From the NCBI GenBank assembly GCA_946406435.1, contig CAMJKP010000007.1:1-64000 (forward strand): a stretch of DNA of 64,000 bases, written 5' to 3'. The notes below the pieces were generated by a model, which was given only the letters and a program-made list of their open reading frames with translations, was not told the DNA's origin and did not search any database. Of this stretch, positions 26,478 through 34,087 are shown piece by piece. The first letter of the stretch is position 1. Each line of letters starts with the position of its first letter. A program made the position numbers and the translations under genes. The DNA comes from an uncultured Prevotellaceae bacterium (GTDB lineage: Bacteria > Bacteroidota > Bacteroidia > Bacteroidales > Bacteroidaceae).

Positions 26478-27971
26478 ATGATCATCTCTATCAATCAAGG
26501 CGTTACCCGTATGCCGGCATGGCGAATGGCGCAGCCTGTAGATTTCTCACTCCTCGACGGAGAACATATTGCCATAGTAGGCGGTAATGCCTCTGGCAAA
26601 TCAATGTTTGTTGACATTATCACAAGCGCACATCCGCTTCTCATGAAGGATGTGGAATACGATTTCTCACCAAAGACAAGTCGTCTGGCTTCCGACAATA
26701 TCAAGTACATCACCTTCCGCGACAGCTACGGAGGTGACAGCGACCGTAACTACTATCTTCAGCAGCGTTGGAATCAGCACGACATCGACGAGAACACCCC
26801 TACCGTTGAAAAACTTCTTGAAGAGACTTACCACATCACGGGGCCCGACACAGAGGAACGCCGTGCTATGAAGGAACATCTCTACGACATCTTCAACCTC
26901 AGATACCTCCTCGACAAATACATCATACTCCTCTCATCTGGCGAGTTGCGTAAGTTCCAGCTTGCCAAGACTCTCATGGCCGACCCACGAGTGCTTATAA
27001 TGGACAACCCGTTCATCGGACTCGACAAGGAGACACGTCAGCAGCTTCGCGAACTCCTTGAGCAGATTTCAAGGGAACGCGCACTCCAAATCATTCTCGT
27101 TCTCGCCAAGGACGAGGACATCCCACGCTTCATCACCCACGTCGTTGAGGTCAAGGATATGGTGGTAAAGCCAAAGCTCACACGCGAGGAGTACCTTGCG
27201 GAAAAAATTAAAGAGGAAAGGGTAAAGATTAAAGAGGAACCTCTCTCACAGGAGCTGAAGGACATCATACTCAACCTTCCATATAAGGATAACGAATACC
27301 ACACCCAAGAGGTTGTGCGTATGAACAACGTAAGCATCCGCTACGGCGAGCGCACCATTCTCAAGGACCTCAACTGGACGGTAATGAACGGTCAGCGCTG
27401 GGCACTCAAGGGACAGAACGGAGCAGGAAAGTCAACCCTCCTCTCACTCGTCTGTGCTGACAATCCGCAGTCCTATGCCTGTGACATCGTACTCTTCGAC
27501 CACAAGCGCGGATCTGGCGAGACAATATGGGACATCAAGAAGCACATCGGCTACGTATCACCTGAGATGCACCGAGCATACAACCGCGACATGCCCGCAA
27601 TACGCATCGTGGCAAGCGGTCTCAAGGATTCCGTAGGCCTCTATGTGAAGCCTTCAGAGCAGGACTACGAGATTTGCCGCACATGGATGAAGATATTCGG
27701 CATCGAGGACCTTGCAGAGAAGACATTCCTCAAACTCTCAAGCGGAGAGCAGCGCATGATACTCCTCGCGCGTGCCTTCGTCAAGGACCCAGAACTTCTC
27801 ATCCTCGACGAGCCACTCCACGGCCTCGACTGCGAGCGCGGAGAGAAAGTAAAGGAAATCATCGACACATTCTGCGCACGTCAGAACAAGACCCTCATCA
27901 TGGTGACACACTACGAAGAGAACCTTCCACGCTGCATCACCGACCATATTTATTTGAAGAAGAACGTATAA
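26478..27971 (+). CDS. Tandem ABC ATPase, ModF-like
   Basis: 497 residues with two nucleotide-binding domains and no membrane segment. Domain 1: Walker A GGNASGKS (residues 35-42), signature LSSGELRKFQLAKTL, Walker B VLIMDNP. Domain 2: Walker A GQNGAGKSTL near residue 315, signature LSSGEQRMILLARAF, Walker B LLILDEPLHGLD and switch His MVTHYEE. Domain 1 has Asn in place of the catalytic Glu after Walker B. The order and linker resemble ModF (PhrA), a soluble protein linked to molybdate systems but of unclear role. No molybdate transport gene is near. Confidence 0.82.
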   Translation: MIISINQGVTRMPAWRMAQPVDFSLLDGEHIAIVGGNASGKSMFVDIITSAHPLLMKDVEYDFSPKTSRLASDNIKYITFRDSYGGDSDRNYYLQQRWNQHDIDENTPTVEKLLEETYHITGPDTEERRAMKEHLYDIFNLRYLLDKYIILLSSGELRKFQLAKTLMADPRVLIMDNPFIGLDKETRQQLRELLEQISRERALQIILVLAKDEDIPRFITHVVEVKDMVVKPKLTREEYLAEKIKEERVKIKEEPLSQELKDIILNLPYKDNEYHTQEVVRMNNVSIRYGERTILKDLNWTVMNGQRWALKGQNGAGKSTLLSLVCADNPQSYACDIVLFDHKRGSGETIWDIKKHIGYVSPEMHRAYNRDMPAIRIVASGLKDSVGLYVKPSEQDYEICRTWMKIFGIEDLAEKTFLKLSSGEQRMILLARAFVKDPELLILDEPLHGLDCERGEKVKEIIDTFCARQNKTLIMVTHYEENLPRCITDHIYLKKNV

Positions 27972-27976
27972 AAGAT

Positions 27977-29467
27977 ATGAAAAAATTTCTGCTGCTAATC
28001 CTTACCCTGTGCGCTCTGGCTATGAATGCCGTTGCACAGCATAAGCGCGAATTCCGAGGCGCATGGATACAATGCGTCAACGGACAGTTTCAGGGTATGA
28101 GTACAGCCAAGATGCAAGAATACCTCACCTATCAGCTCAATGTACTGCAGAGACAAGGCGTTAATGCCATTATCTTCCAAGTACGAGCCGAATGCGATGC
28201 TCTGTATGCTAGCCAATACGAGCCGTGGAGCCGTTTCCTCACAGGCGTACAGGGACGCGCGCCACAGCCATACTGGGACCCTCTGCAATGGATGATAACC
28301 GAGTGCCATAGGCGTGGCATGGAGCTTCATGCGTGGATAAACCCTTTCCGTGCAAAGATAAAAAGCACGGGAAGACTCGCCAGCAACCACGTAACCAAAC
28401 TGCGTCCGGGAGCAGCATTCATGTATGACAACCAGCTCATACTCAATCCTGCGCACCAGTGGAATCGCGACTACATCTGCACCGTGGCAGCCGACATCGT
28501 GCGTCGCTACGACATCGACGGACTGCATATCGACGACTATTTCTATCCATACCCTGTGCCGGGACAGGTCATCCCCGACGATCAGGACTACGCAGCCTAC
28601 AACAACGGCATCCCTAACAAGGGCGACTGGCGACGCTTCAACGTCAACCAGTTCATCAAGCAGCTCAGCGACTGCGTACACAGCATCAAGCCATGGGTGA
28701 AGTTCGGAGTCTCACCTTTCGGCATCTACCGCAACAAGCGCAACGACCCATTCAACGGCTCTGACACCAACGGACTCCAGAACTACGACGAGCTCTATGC
28801 CGACGTGATGCTATGGGTGAACAACGGATGGATAGACTACTGTGTACCACAGCTGTACTGGCAGATAGGACACCCTACAGCCGACTACCAGACACTCATA
28901 CAATGGTGGAACAAATACTGCTACAACCGCCCATTATATATAGGTGAAGACATCGAGCGCACCGTGGGGTTTGCCGACCTATACAACGGAAACAAGCACC
29001 AGATGGAGGCAAAATACCGACTCCACAACCAGATGCGCAACGTCCACGGCACAGTACTGTGGTATGCCAAGGCATCAGTCGATAACATAGGCAACTACGG
29101 CCTCATGCTCGAAAAGAACTACTGGCGCTACCCTGCCCTACAGCCACGAATGCCATTCATCGACGGACGAGCACCTGCCAAAGTGCGCAACCTCGCACCA
29201 ATCTGGACAGAAGACGGCTACATGCTCGTATGGGAAGGACCGACAAGCCGCGACTGGAGAGAAGCAGCACATAAATACGTAGTCTATTGCTTCGGACCAG
29301 GCGAGATAATCGACATCGACGACCCAAGCCACATCGTAGCCATAACAAGATCGCCATTCTACAAACTGCCATACCGCAACGGCAGGACAAGATACACATA
29401 CGTCGTAACTGCCCTTGACAGAATGAGCAACGAAAGTGCAATAACAAAGAAAAAAGTCAAATTGTAA
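27977..29467 (+). CDS. Secreted family-10 glycosylhydrolase-like protein (GHL10/DUF187)
   Basis: 496 residues from the ATG at 27977, five bases after the ABC stop codon. A signal peptide (LLLILTLCALAMNAVAQ) leads to a GHL10 TIM barrel starting REFRGAWIQ, with IIFQVRAECDALY, HAWINPFR, IDGLHIDDYFYP (probable acidic site), and FGVSPFGIYR. A C-terminal fibronectin-III-like segment (PAKVRNLAPIWTEDGYMLVWEGP) follows. Relatives include DigH of Escherichia coli, which cuts denuded peptidoglycan glycan. Periplasmic or outer-membrane localisation inferred. Confidence 0.9.
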   Translation: MKKFLLLILTLCALAMNAVAQHKREFRGAWIQCVNGQFQGMSTAKMQEYLTYQLNVLQRQGVNAIIFQVRAECDALYASQYEPWSRFLTGVQGRAPQPYWDPLQWMITECHRRGMELHAWINPFRAKIKSTGRLASNHVTKLRPGAAFMYDNQLILNPAHQWNRDYICTVAADIVRRYDIDGLHIDDYFYPYPVPGQVIPDDQDYAAYNNGIPNKGDWRRFNVNQFIKQLSDCVHSIKPWVKFGVSPFGIYRNKRNDPFNGSDTNGLQNYDELYADVMLWVNNGWIDYCVPQLYWQIGHPTADYQTLIQWWNKYCYNRPLYIGEDIERTVGFADLYNGNKHQMEAKYRLHNQMRNVHGTVLWYAKASVDNIGNYGLMLEKNYWRYPALQPRMPFIDGRAPAKVRNLAPIWTEDGYMLVWEGPTSRDWREAAHKYVVYCFGPGEIIDIDDPSHIVAITRSPFYKLPYRNGRTRYTYVVTALDRMSNESAITKKKVKL

Positions 29468-29572
29468 TTGATTTGATTGTTTGCGTGCACATTTGCATTG
29501 ACTAATGTCAAATAAATATCGATAATACAACAATTTGCACAAATTATGTTCAAACAAATTGGAAAAATTGAG

Positions 29573-29580
29573 TAATTTTG
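29573..29580 (+). promoter_or_regulatory. -7 element before the winged-helix gene
   Basis: TAATTTTG followed by CAG, about 67 nt upstream of the ATG at 29648. Confidence 0.55.
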
Positions 29581-29647
29581 CAGATGTATTAATCAGACAC
29601 TTATTATTAACCCTGACTTAACGTCAGATTACAAAAATTGCATAACT

Positions 29648-29947
29648 ATGGCAGAAAAGAAGACAACAAAGGCAGCACCAAAGGCAGCAACAAAGACTGC
29701 TGCAGCTAAGACTACTGCAAAGAAGGCTGCTACCCCAAAAGTGACACAGATCACTATCAACGCCGAAAACGTAGGTTTCAAGGCAGGTGATGTATATCAG
29801 GCTCTTGCAAAGTCAAACAAGGCTCTCTCAGTAGCTGAGATTGCAAAGGCTGCAAAGATTACAGCAGAAGAGGCATATCTCGGTCTCGGATGGCTTTTCA
29901 AAGAGGGTAAGGTTACAAATGTAGAAGGCGGCATCGCTCTCGCATAA
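29648..29947 (+). CDS. Winged helix-turn-helix protein (DUF2582-like) with Ala/Lys tail
   Basis: 99 residues. The first ~30 residues are a low-complexity Lys/Ala/Thr tail like a histone H1 tail. The rest is a compact winged helix: AGDVYQALAKSNKALSVAEIAKAAKITAEEAYLGLGWLFKEGKV. This matches the PF10771 winged-helix family. Likely DNA-binding, perhaps nucleoid-associated given the basic tail. Own promoter and terminator, so monocistronic and probably well expressed. Confidence 0.82.
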   Translation: MAEKKTTKAAPKAATKTAAAKTTAKKAATPKVTQITINAENVGFKAGDVYQALAKSNKALSVAEIAKAAKITAEEAYLGLGWLFKEGKVTNVEGGIALA

Positions 29948-29974
29948 GCATTAACATATTGCAATTAACCAAAT

Positions 29975-30012
29975 AAAGGGTTGACATCACATGATGCCAA
30001 CCCTTTGTTTGT
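29975..30012 (+). terminator. Terminator of the winged-helix gene
   Basis: AAAGGGTTG (29975-29983) pairs with CAACCCTTT (29998-30006), followed by GTTTGTTG. Confidence 0.8.
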
Positions 30013-30201
30013 TGTGAGAGGTTATCAGGTTGGGAGGTTATAAGGATTTAAGGTCTTTAGGTTAGAAGGTTAGAGGTTAAACGGGAAGACGCAAAGATTT
30101 TAATTTTCCATTTTCAATTATCACTTGCTTTAGCTTGATGAGCTCCAGCGAAGAACTTGCGTAGCTTGGTGAGCTTGCGAACAATTTTCAATTAACCACC
30201 G

Positions 30202-30284
30202 TATAGGGTGTGTGTTTAAAATATGATAACTATGATAACTGTGATAACCGCAATGCTATCCAAAGATAGGACACGAAAGCATAT
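30202..30284 (+). repeat. Iteron-like repeat R1 (83 bp)
   Basis: TATAGGGTGTGTGTTTAAAA, then three 9-bp-spaced TGATAACT units, then GCAATGCTATCC and GGACACGAAAGC. Inverted almost exactly as R4 at 32221-32303. Confidence 0.9.
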
Positions 30285-30713
30285 TTTTCCAGACAAAGTC
30301 CATTTTCTTTCTTTTTCACTCTTCACTTTTCACTTAACTACGTCCCCCATCCTATCGCCCATTCTGGAATGGGACTTGCAACGGATTAGAAGCGAAGGAG
30401 AAGCGGACCTGAGAAGGTCGAAGAGCCCTCTAAATCTCCCTACGTAGGGAGACTTCTTTCGCACCCTAAGTGACCGCCATCACCTAACATCCATCCCCTA
30501 ACACCCATCACCAGTTTCCGCTCGTGGCCTTTGATTGGAAAACGTGACCTGCATTCTTCACTCTTCGTTCTTCACTTTTTCTGGTGACCGCCATCCCCCC
30601 AACACCCAACAACTATCACCCGATTTCTGATGACAACGTGCGCAGCACCTCGCACGCAGTCAAAAGTGCTTGTCAGCCCAAAGGCTGGTGCACGTCCTTC
30701 GGTTTGACAAGTG

Positions 30714-30721
30714 CAAAGTTA
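30714..30721 (-). promoter_or_regulatory. Minus-strand -7 box inside the desert
   Basis: TAACTTTG on the minus strand, followed by CACTTGTCAAACC. Downstream (towards lower coordinates) are GC-rich hairpin-forming words (AGCCTTTGGGCT, CGTGCG...CGCACG) and no ORF, which would suit a small RNA. No -33 element was confirmed. Confidence 0.35.
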
Positions 30722-30842
30722 CTACTTATTCCCCAGTCAAACATTCCAACTTTCAGATTTTTTAGTTAAAGAATATTAAATACAAGCTAAATCTCTGAGA
30801 ATGTGAGTTTTACAAAAACAGACTTAGTGAATCACGATTTAC

Positions 30843-30892
30843 GCAAAGTTATCATGGTTATCATAGTTATCATATATTTTACACACACCCTT
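30843..30892 (-). repeat. Iteron-like repeat R2
   Basis: Reads on the minus strand as GGGTGTGTGTAAAATA followed by three TGATAAC units. Faces R1 and is back to back with R3 across the AT palindrome. Confidence 0.85.
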
Positions 30893-30908
30893 TCCCCTCT
30901 TTTAAGCT

Positions 30909-30948
30909 TAATAATAATAAATAATTAAATAATTATTTATTATTATTA
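30909..30948. repeat. AT-only 40-bp palindrome
   Basis: TAATAATAATAAATAATTA is exactly inverted after a 2-nt centre, giving 19-bp arms made only of A and T. Confidence 0.9.
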
Positions 30949-30970
30949 CAGTAGAAGTGCGAAAAACAGA

Positions 30971-31020
30971 GGGTGTCTATGTAGAATATGATAACTATGA
31001 TAACTGTGATAACCATTAAG
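30971..31020 (+). repeat. Iteron-like repeat R3
   Basis: GGGTGTCTATGTAGAATA followed by three TGATAACT/TGATAACC units in the plus direction. Confidence 0.85.
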
Positions 31021-31072
31021 CTAAAGGTATCTAACATATAACTATCTGATTACCAAAGTCTCGCATATTCAA

Positions 31073-31317
31073 AATTGTCTGGAAGACAGCACTATAAGTA
31101 ACCCCGTACATACGAATGAAACGAGGATGTACGGGGATTAAGCCCTATATTCCTACTGCTGCCTGGAGGGCAGTACATCGCGAAAGGTCATGTGTGAAAG
31201 CCAACCATGTACAGCCTTCCAGGCTGGTAGGGATGGTGGTAGTTCTCTATCCGAGGGCATCCTCTCCTTCGTCGAGTATGCGCCCCGGTTACTCATAGTG
31301 TTGCCTTCCAGGCAATT
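31073..31317. mobile_element. 245-bp foldback element or structured RNA with 31-bp terminal inverted repeats
   Basis: The ends 31073-31103 and 31287-31317 match as inverted repeats at 27 of 31 positions (AATTGtCTGGAAGaCA...GTAACC). Inside are CCCCGTACAT/ATGTACGGGG (31102-31111, 31127-31136), a long hairpin with arms 31152-31177 and 31208-31231 (CCTGGAGGGC against GCCTTCCAGG), and GAGG-GCAT-CCTC. As RNA this is a closed multi-branch structure. It could be a MITE-like element or a non-coding RNA; no transposase is near. Confidence 0.65.
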
Positions 31318-31410
31318 CTGGACATGCACAACTTGAGTAATACTACTTAGACATAGAATAACTAAATGGGGGGAACCACTCCCCTAAATCAAGGTAATGG
31401 TTTTGCATAG

Positions 31411-31738
31411 TTAAGAGCAAGGGGCGTGATTGAAATCTCTAATATCCCAAATATCTGTGGTCAATTAGATTTCAAATAAAGATTGAAAAAGTTTGTGTCC
31501 ATTTTGTGCATAAGCTTATCAAAGGCAATGCATAGTGTTCTGCAAATGAAAACTGCTGACTGAACGAATCGTTCTATCAGGTTTAATGAAATGATTAAGC
31601 ATATAGCTAACACGACAATTTGTCGTGTCAGGTCAAGAGCAAGGGGACGCAAAATGGAAACGCATTATAAGAATGCAAGGCTACAAAATCACCGTGTTGA
31701 TTCAACACAGAGGTTTTTCATAATCAAGAACAAGGGGT
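31411..31738 (+). repeat. Three AAGAgCAAGGGG boxes among short perfect dyads
   Basis: Boxes at 31411-31425, 31632-31648 and 31722-31738 (TCAAGAGCAAGGGG and variants). Around them are odd-length perfect dyads: GAACGAATCGTTC (31573), ACACGACAATTTGTCGTGT (31611), GTGTTGATTCAACAC (31694) and TCGGTAATTTACCGA (31738). No coding frame explains them. Confidence 0.7.
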
Positions 31739-31773
31739 CGGTAATTTACCGAGTCCTTTGGATATACAAAGAT

Positions 31774-31810
31774 AAGCTGGCGTCGCGTTTCACGACGTCA
31801 GCTTTGTTTT
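31774..31810 (+). terminator. Orphan Rho-independent terminator
   Basis: AAGCTGGCGTCG (31774-31785) pairs with CGACGTCAGCTT (31793-31804), one G-T pair, then TGTTTT. It has no gene upstream on the plus strand for 1.8 kb, which suggests a non-coding transcript ends here. Confidence 0.75.
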
Positions 31811-32220
31811 AGGGGAAGCAGTTGAAGGGGATGGGGGCCAAAATGGTCTCCCATAGGTGACTCCCTATTTTAGGGACTCATCGAGGACTCCGTGAAACAC
31901 GGACTCGTCGATGACGCCCTAATTTAGGTCTCCCTTGTGAGGGATATATAAAAATGAAGAGAAAAGGTACAACGGTACAATAGTACAACATTTTTTAGAC
32001 ACACCATATCATGTACCATGTACCATGTACAATTTACCATTTTTTCGCATGACTCAATAAGCTAAAGCATTTTTTGTGAAAATTTTTGGCGGATAAGAAA
32101 AAAATATTATTTTTGCAGCATTAGATTTTGGTATTAGAACGTTTTTATTAAAATTAAACGAGTTTAATAGATTATCATTTTCCCCCGCTACCTGTGAAAG
32201 CTGCGGGGGAATTATCGTAT

Positions 32221-32303
32221 ATATGCTTTCGTGTCCTATATCTGGATAGCCTTGCGGTTATCACAGTTATCATAGTTATCATATTTTAAACACAGACCCT
32301 ATA
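32221..32303 (-). repeat. Iteron-like repeat R4 (83 bp)
   Basis: Inverted copy of R1 with about five differences over 83 bp, closing a 2.1-kb inverted-repeat-bounded segment. Confidence 0.9.
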
Positions 32304-32492
32304 TCATGTACCATGTACCATTTACAATTTTTTCGCAAAGCTCAACAAGCTAAAGCAAGTTCCAATTTTTTCATCAAGCTAAAGCAAGTGAAAGTTGAGA
32401 ATTTAACTTTGCGACTTTGCGTCTTTGCGTTTAATCCCTAACCTCTTCCCCCTAACCTTCTAACCTGATAGCCTTACTTATATATTAAAAGA

Positions 32493-32525
32493 AAATCTCC
32501 CATAGAGCGATTCTATGGGAGATTT
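32493..32525 (-). terminator. Terminator of the GGGtGRT/NifU-like operon
   Basis: AAATCTCCCATAGA (32493-32506) pairs perfectly with 32512-32525; on the minus strand it is followed by TTCTTTT. Confidence 0.85.
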
Positions 32526-32594
32526 GTATTTGTCTATATCATTTACACAGCACAACGACATTTGTACATTGTACATGGTAAATGGTACATGGGG

Positions 32595-33614
32595 TTACTT
32601 CTTGTTCAGTGCGAGGTCAACGTTTACTGCGCAAGCTACTGAGCAACCTACCATTGGGTTGTTACCAATACCGAGGAAGCCCATCATCTCTACGTGTGCA
32701 GGAACTGAAGAAGAACCAGCGAACTGAGCGTCAGAGTGCATACGGCCAAGTGTATCAGTCATACCGTAAGAAGCAGGACCAGCAGCCATGTTATCTGGGT
32801 GAAGTGTACGACCTGTACCACCACCTGAAGCTACTGAGAAGTATGGCTTACCAGCACGGATACGCTCCTTCTTGTATGTACCAGCTGTTGGGTGCTGGAA
32901 ACGTGTTGGGTTTGTTGAGTTACCAGTGATTGATACGTCAACGTCTTCCTTCCACATGATTGCTACACCCTCACGAACGTCGTCAGCACCGTAGCAGTTA
33001 ACTGCTGCACGTGGACCGTTAGAGTAAGCGATACGCTTAACTTCCTTGAGCTCACCTGTGAAGTAGTCGAACTGTGTCTGTACGTATGTGAAGCCGTTGA
33101 TACGAGAGATGATCATAGCAGCGTCCTTACCGAGACCGTTGAGGATACAACGGAGTGGCTTGTCGGCTGGTCTTGACTTGTTAGCCATCTGTGCGATCTT
33201 GATAGCACCCTCAGCAGCAGCGAATGACTCGTGACCAGCGAGGAATGCGAAACACTTTGTCTCTGGCTCGAGAAGACGAGCAGCGAGCTCACCGTGGCCG
33301 ATACCTACCTTACGGTCGTCAGCTACAGAACCAGGGATACAGAATGACTGGAGACCCTCACCAATGTAGTTAGCAGCCTCTACAGCGTCCTTTGCCTTTT
33401 CCTTGAGTGCGATTGCAGTACCTACAACGTAAGCCCACTTAGCGTTCTCGAAACAGATCATCTGAGTCTCCTCACATGTCTGATATGGATCGAGACCTGC
33501 AGCCTCACAGATCTGATTAGCCTCTTCAATAGAAGCGATACCGTGCTTGTTAAGACAAGCGAGGATCTGCTTGATGCGACGATCCTGAGATTCAAACTTT
33601 ACTTCTCTAATCAT
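32595..33614 (-). CDS. GGGtGRT protein, partner of NifU-like scaffold
   Basis: 339 residues. The name-giving motif is present as ASGGGTGRTLHPDNMA near residue 270, followed by conserved HSDAQFAGSSSVPAHVE and GMTDTLGRM. These proteins occur beside an iron-sulfur scaffold gene in many anaerobes, as here, but their biochemical role is not established. Several conserved Cys residues (CICEAA, CEETQMICFE) could bind a metal or cluster. Cytoplasmic. The third gene of the minus-strand operon, followed by a strong terminator. Confidence 0.85.
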   Translation of the reverse strand: MIREVKFESQDRRIKQILACLNKHGIASIEEANQICEAAGLDPYQTCEETQMICFENAKWAYVVGTAIALKEKAKDAVEAANYIGEGLQSFCIPGSVADDRKVGIGHGELAARLLEPETKCFAFLAGHESFAAAEGAIKIAQMANKSRPADKPLRCILNGLGKDAAMIISRINGFTYVQTQFDYFTGELKEVKRIAYSNGPRAAVNCYGADDVREGVAIMWKEDVDVSITGNSTNPTRFQHPTAGTYKKERIRAGKPYFSVASGGGTGRTLHPDNMAAGPASYGMTDTLGRMHSDAQFAGSSSVPAHVEMMGFLGIGNNPMVGCSVACAVNVDLALNKK

Positions 33615-33636
33615 TTTTATTTAAAGGTTTAGAGGT

Positions 33637-34035
33637 TTAGAGGTTTTGTGGTTTTGAGGTCTGTCCAGTCTGCATTTCGTATTTCTTGCGTGTATGAATC
33701 AAAGACTGTAGCATTCTCATTACATTGTCGTTCATATCCTCCAGCTGATGATATTCCTCTTCGCTTATGTATTCCTCGTTTCTGGCTATCAGTATCTGAG
33801 TATCCAGTTCGTTTGAAGAACCCAAAGCAATATGAAGGAAATGAATCAGGTCAGGGTTTGAATCCCTGCCGTAACCTTCTGCTATATTAGAAGGTATAGA
33901 GACTGCTGCTCTTTGCATCTGACTGCTAAGTCCAAACACTTCATAGCGCGGGAAGTTTCGTGTCATCTTATAGACCATTGAAACCAAGGCCATGGAATCC
34001 TGCCATACTTGCAGGTTTTTGTGAGGACCCATCAT
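33637..34035 (-). CDS. Four-helix-bundle protein (23S rRNA intervening-sequence family)
   Basis: 132 residues. HKNLQVWQDSMALV at the start, FGLSSQMQRAAVSIPSNIAEGYGR in the middle and LGSSNELDTQILIA are the hallmarks of the S23/IVP-like family (PF05635, TIGR02436). Members were first found inside 23S rRNA intervening sequences but often occur alone; function unknown, pentameric bundle in known structures. It sits between the GGGtGRT and NifU-like genes, flanked by GAGGTTTAGAGGTT and ACCTTATAACC repeat words, which suggests later insertion. A second ATG one codon in is equally possible as start. Confidence 0.88.
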   Translation of the reverse strand: MMGPHKNLQVWQDSMALVSMVYKMTRNFPRYEVFGLSSQMQRAAVSIPSNIAEGYGRDSNPDLIHFLHIALGSSNELDTQILIARNEEYISEEEYHQLEDMNDNVMRMLQSLIHTRKKYEMQTGQTSKPQNL

Positions 34036-34087
34036 ACATGCAGACCTTAAAACCTTATAACCTTACAACCTTGAACCGTCGTTAGAC

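Larger units (their letters stand above)
30013..32490. other. 2.5-kb gene desert rich in palindromes and inverted repeats
   Basis: No frame here has a coding look; the few ORFs of about 60-74 codons start in repeats and match nothing. The region holds GGTTAGAAGG words (30020-30080), four inward/outward iteron repeats (R1-R4), an AT-only palindrome, a 245-bp foldback element, a run of short perfect dyads and a plus-strand terminator. Ends carry AATTTTCAATTATC/GCTTTAGCTTGATGAGC words seen in other gaps of the window. Confidence 0.85.

Noticed and set aside
30480..30620. Short CRISPR array from CACCCAACA words
   Set aside because: Units are 7-10 bp and adjacent with no spacers, and there are no cas genes.
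30202..31020. Chromosomal replication origin with DnaA boxes
   Set aside because: The TTATCATAG units do not fit TTATNCACA, no dnaA or dnaN is near and gene orientation does not switch cleanly; kept only as an open possibility.
31116..31298. 60-codon ORF in the foldback element
   Set aside because: It lies entirely within hairpin arms, so its residues are dictated by the palindromes; no start context or homologous pattern.
31461..31652. 63-codon minus-strand ORF
   Set aside because: It runs through two perfect dyads and one of the repeated boxes and starts at a non-ATG codon; coding is not credible.
31411..31810. Type III toxin-antitoxin (ToxI-like tandem RNA repeats with terminator)
   Set aside because: Boxes are unevenly spaced (221 and 90 bp) and no toxin gene follows the terminator.
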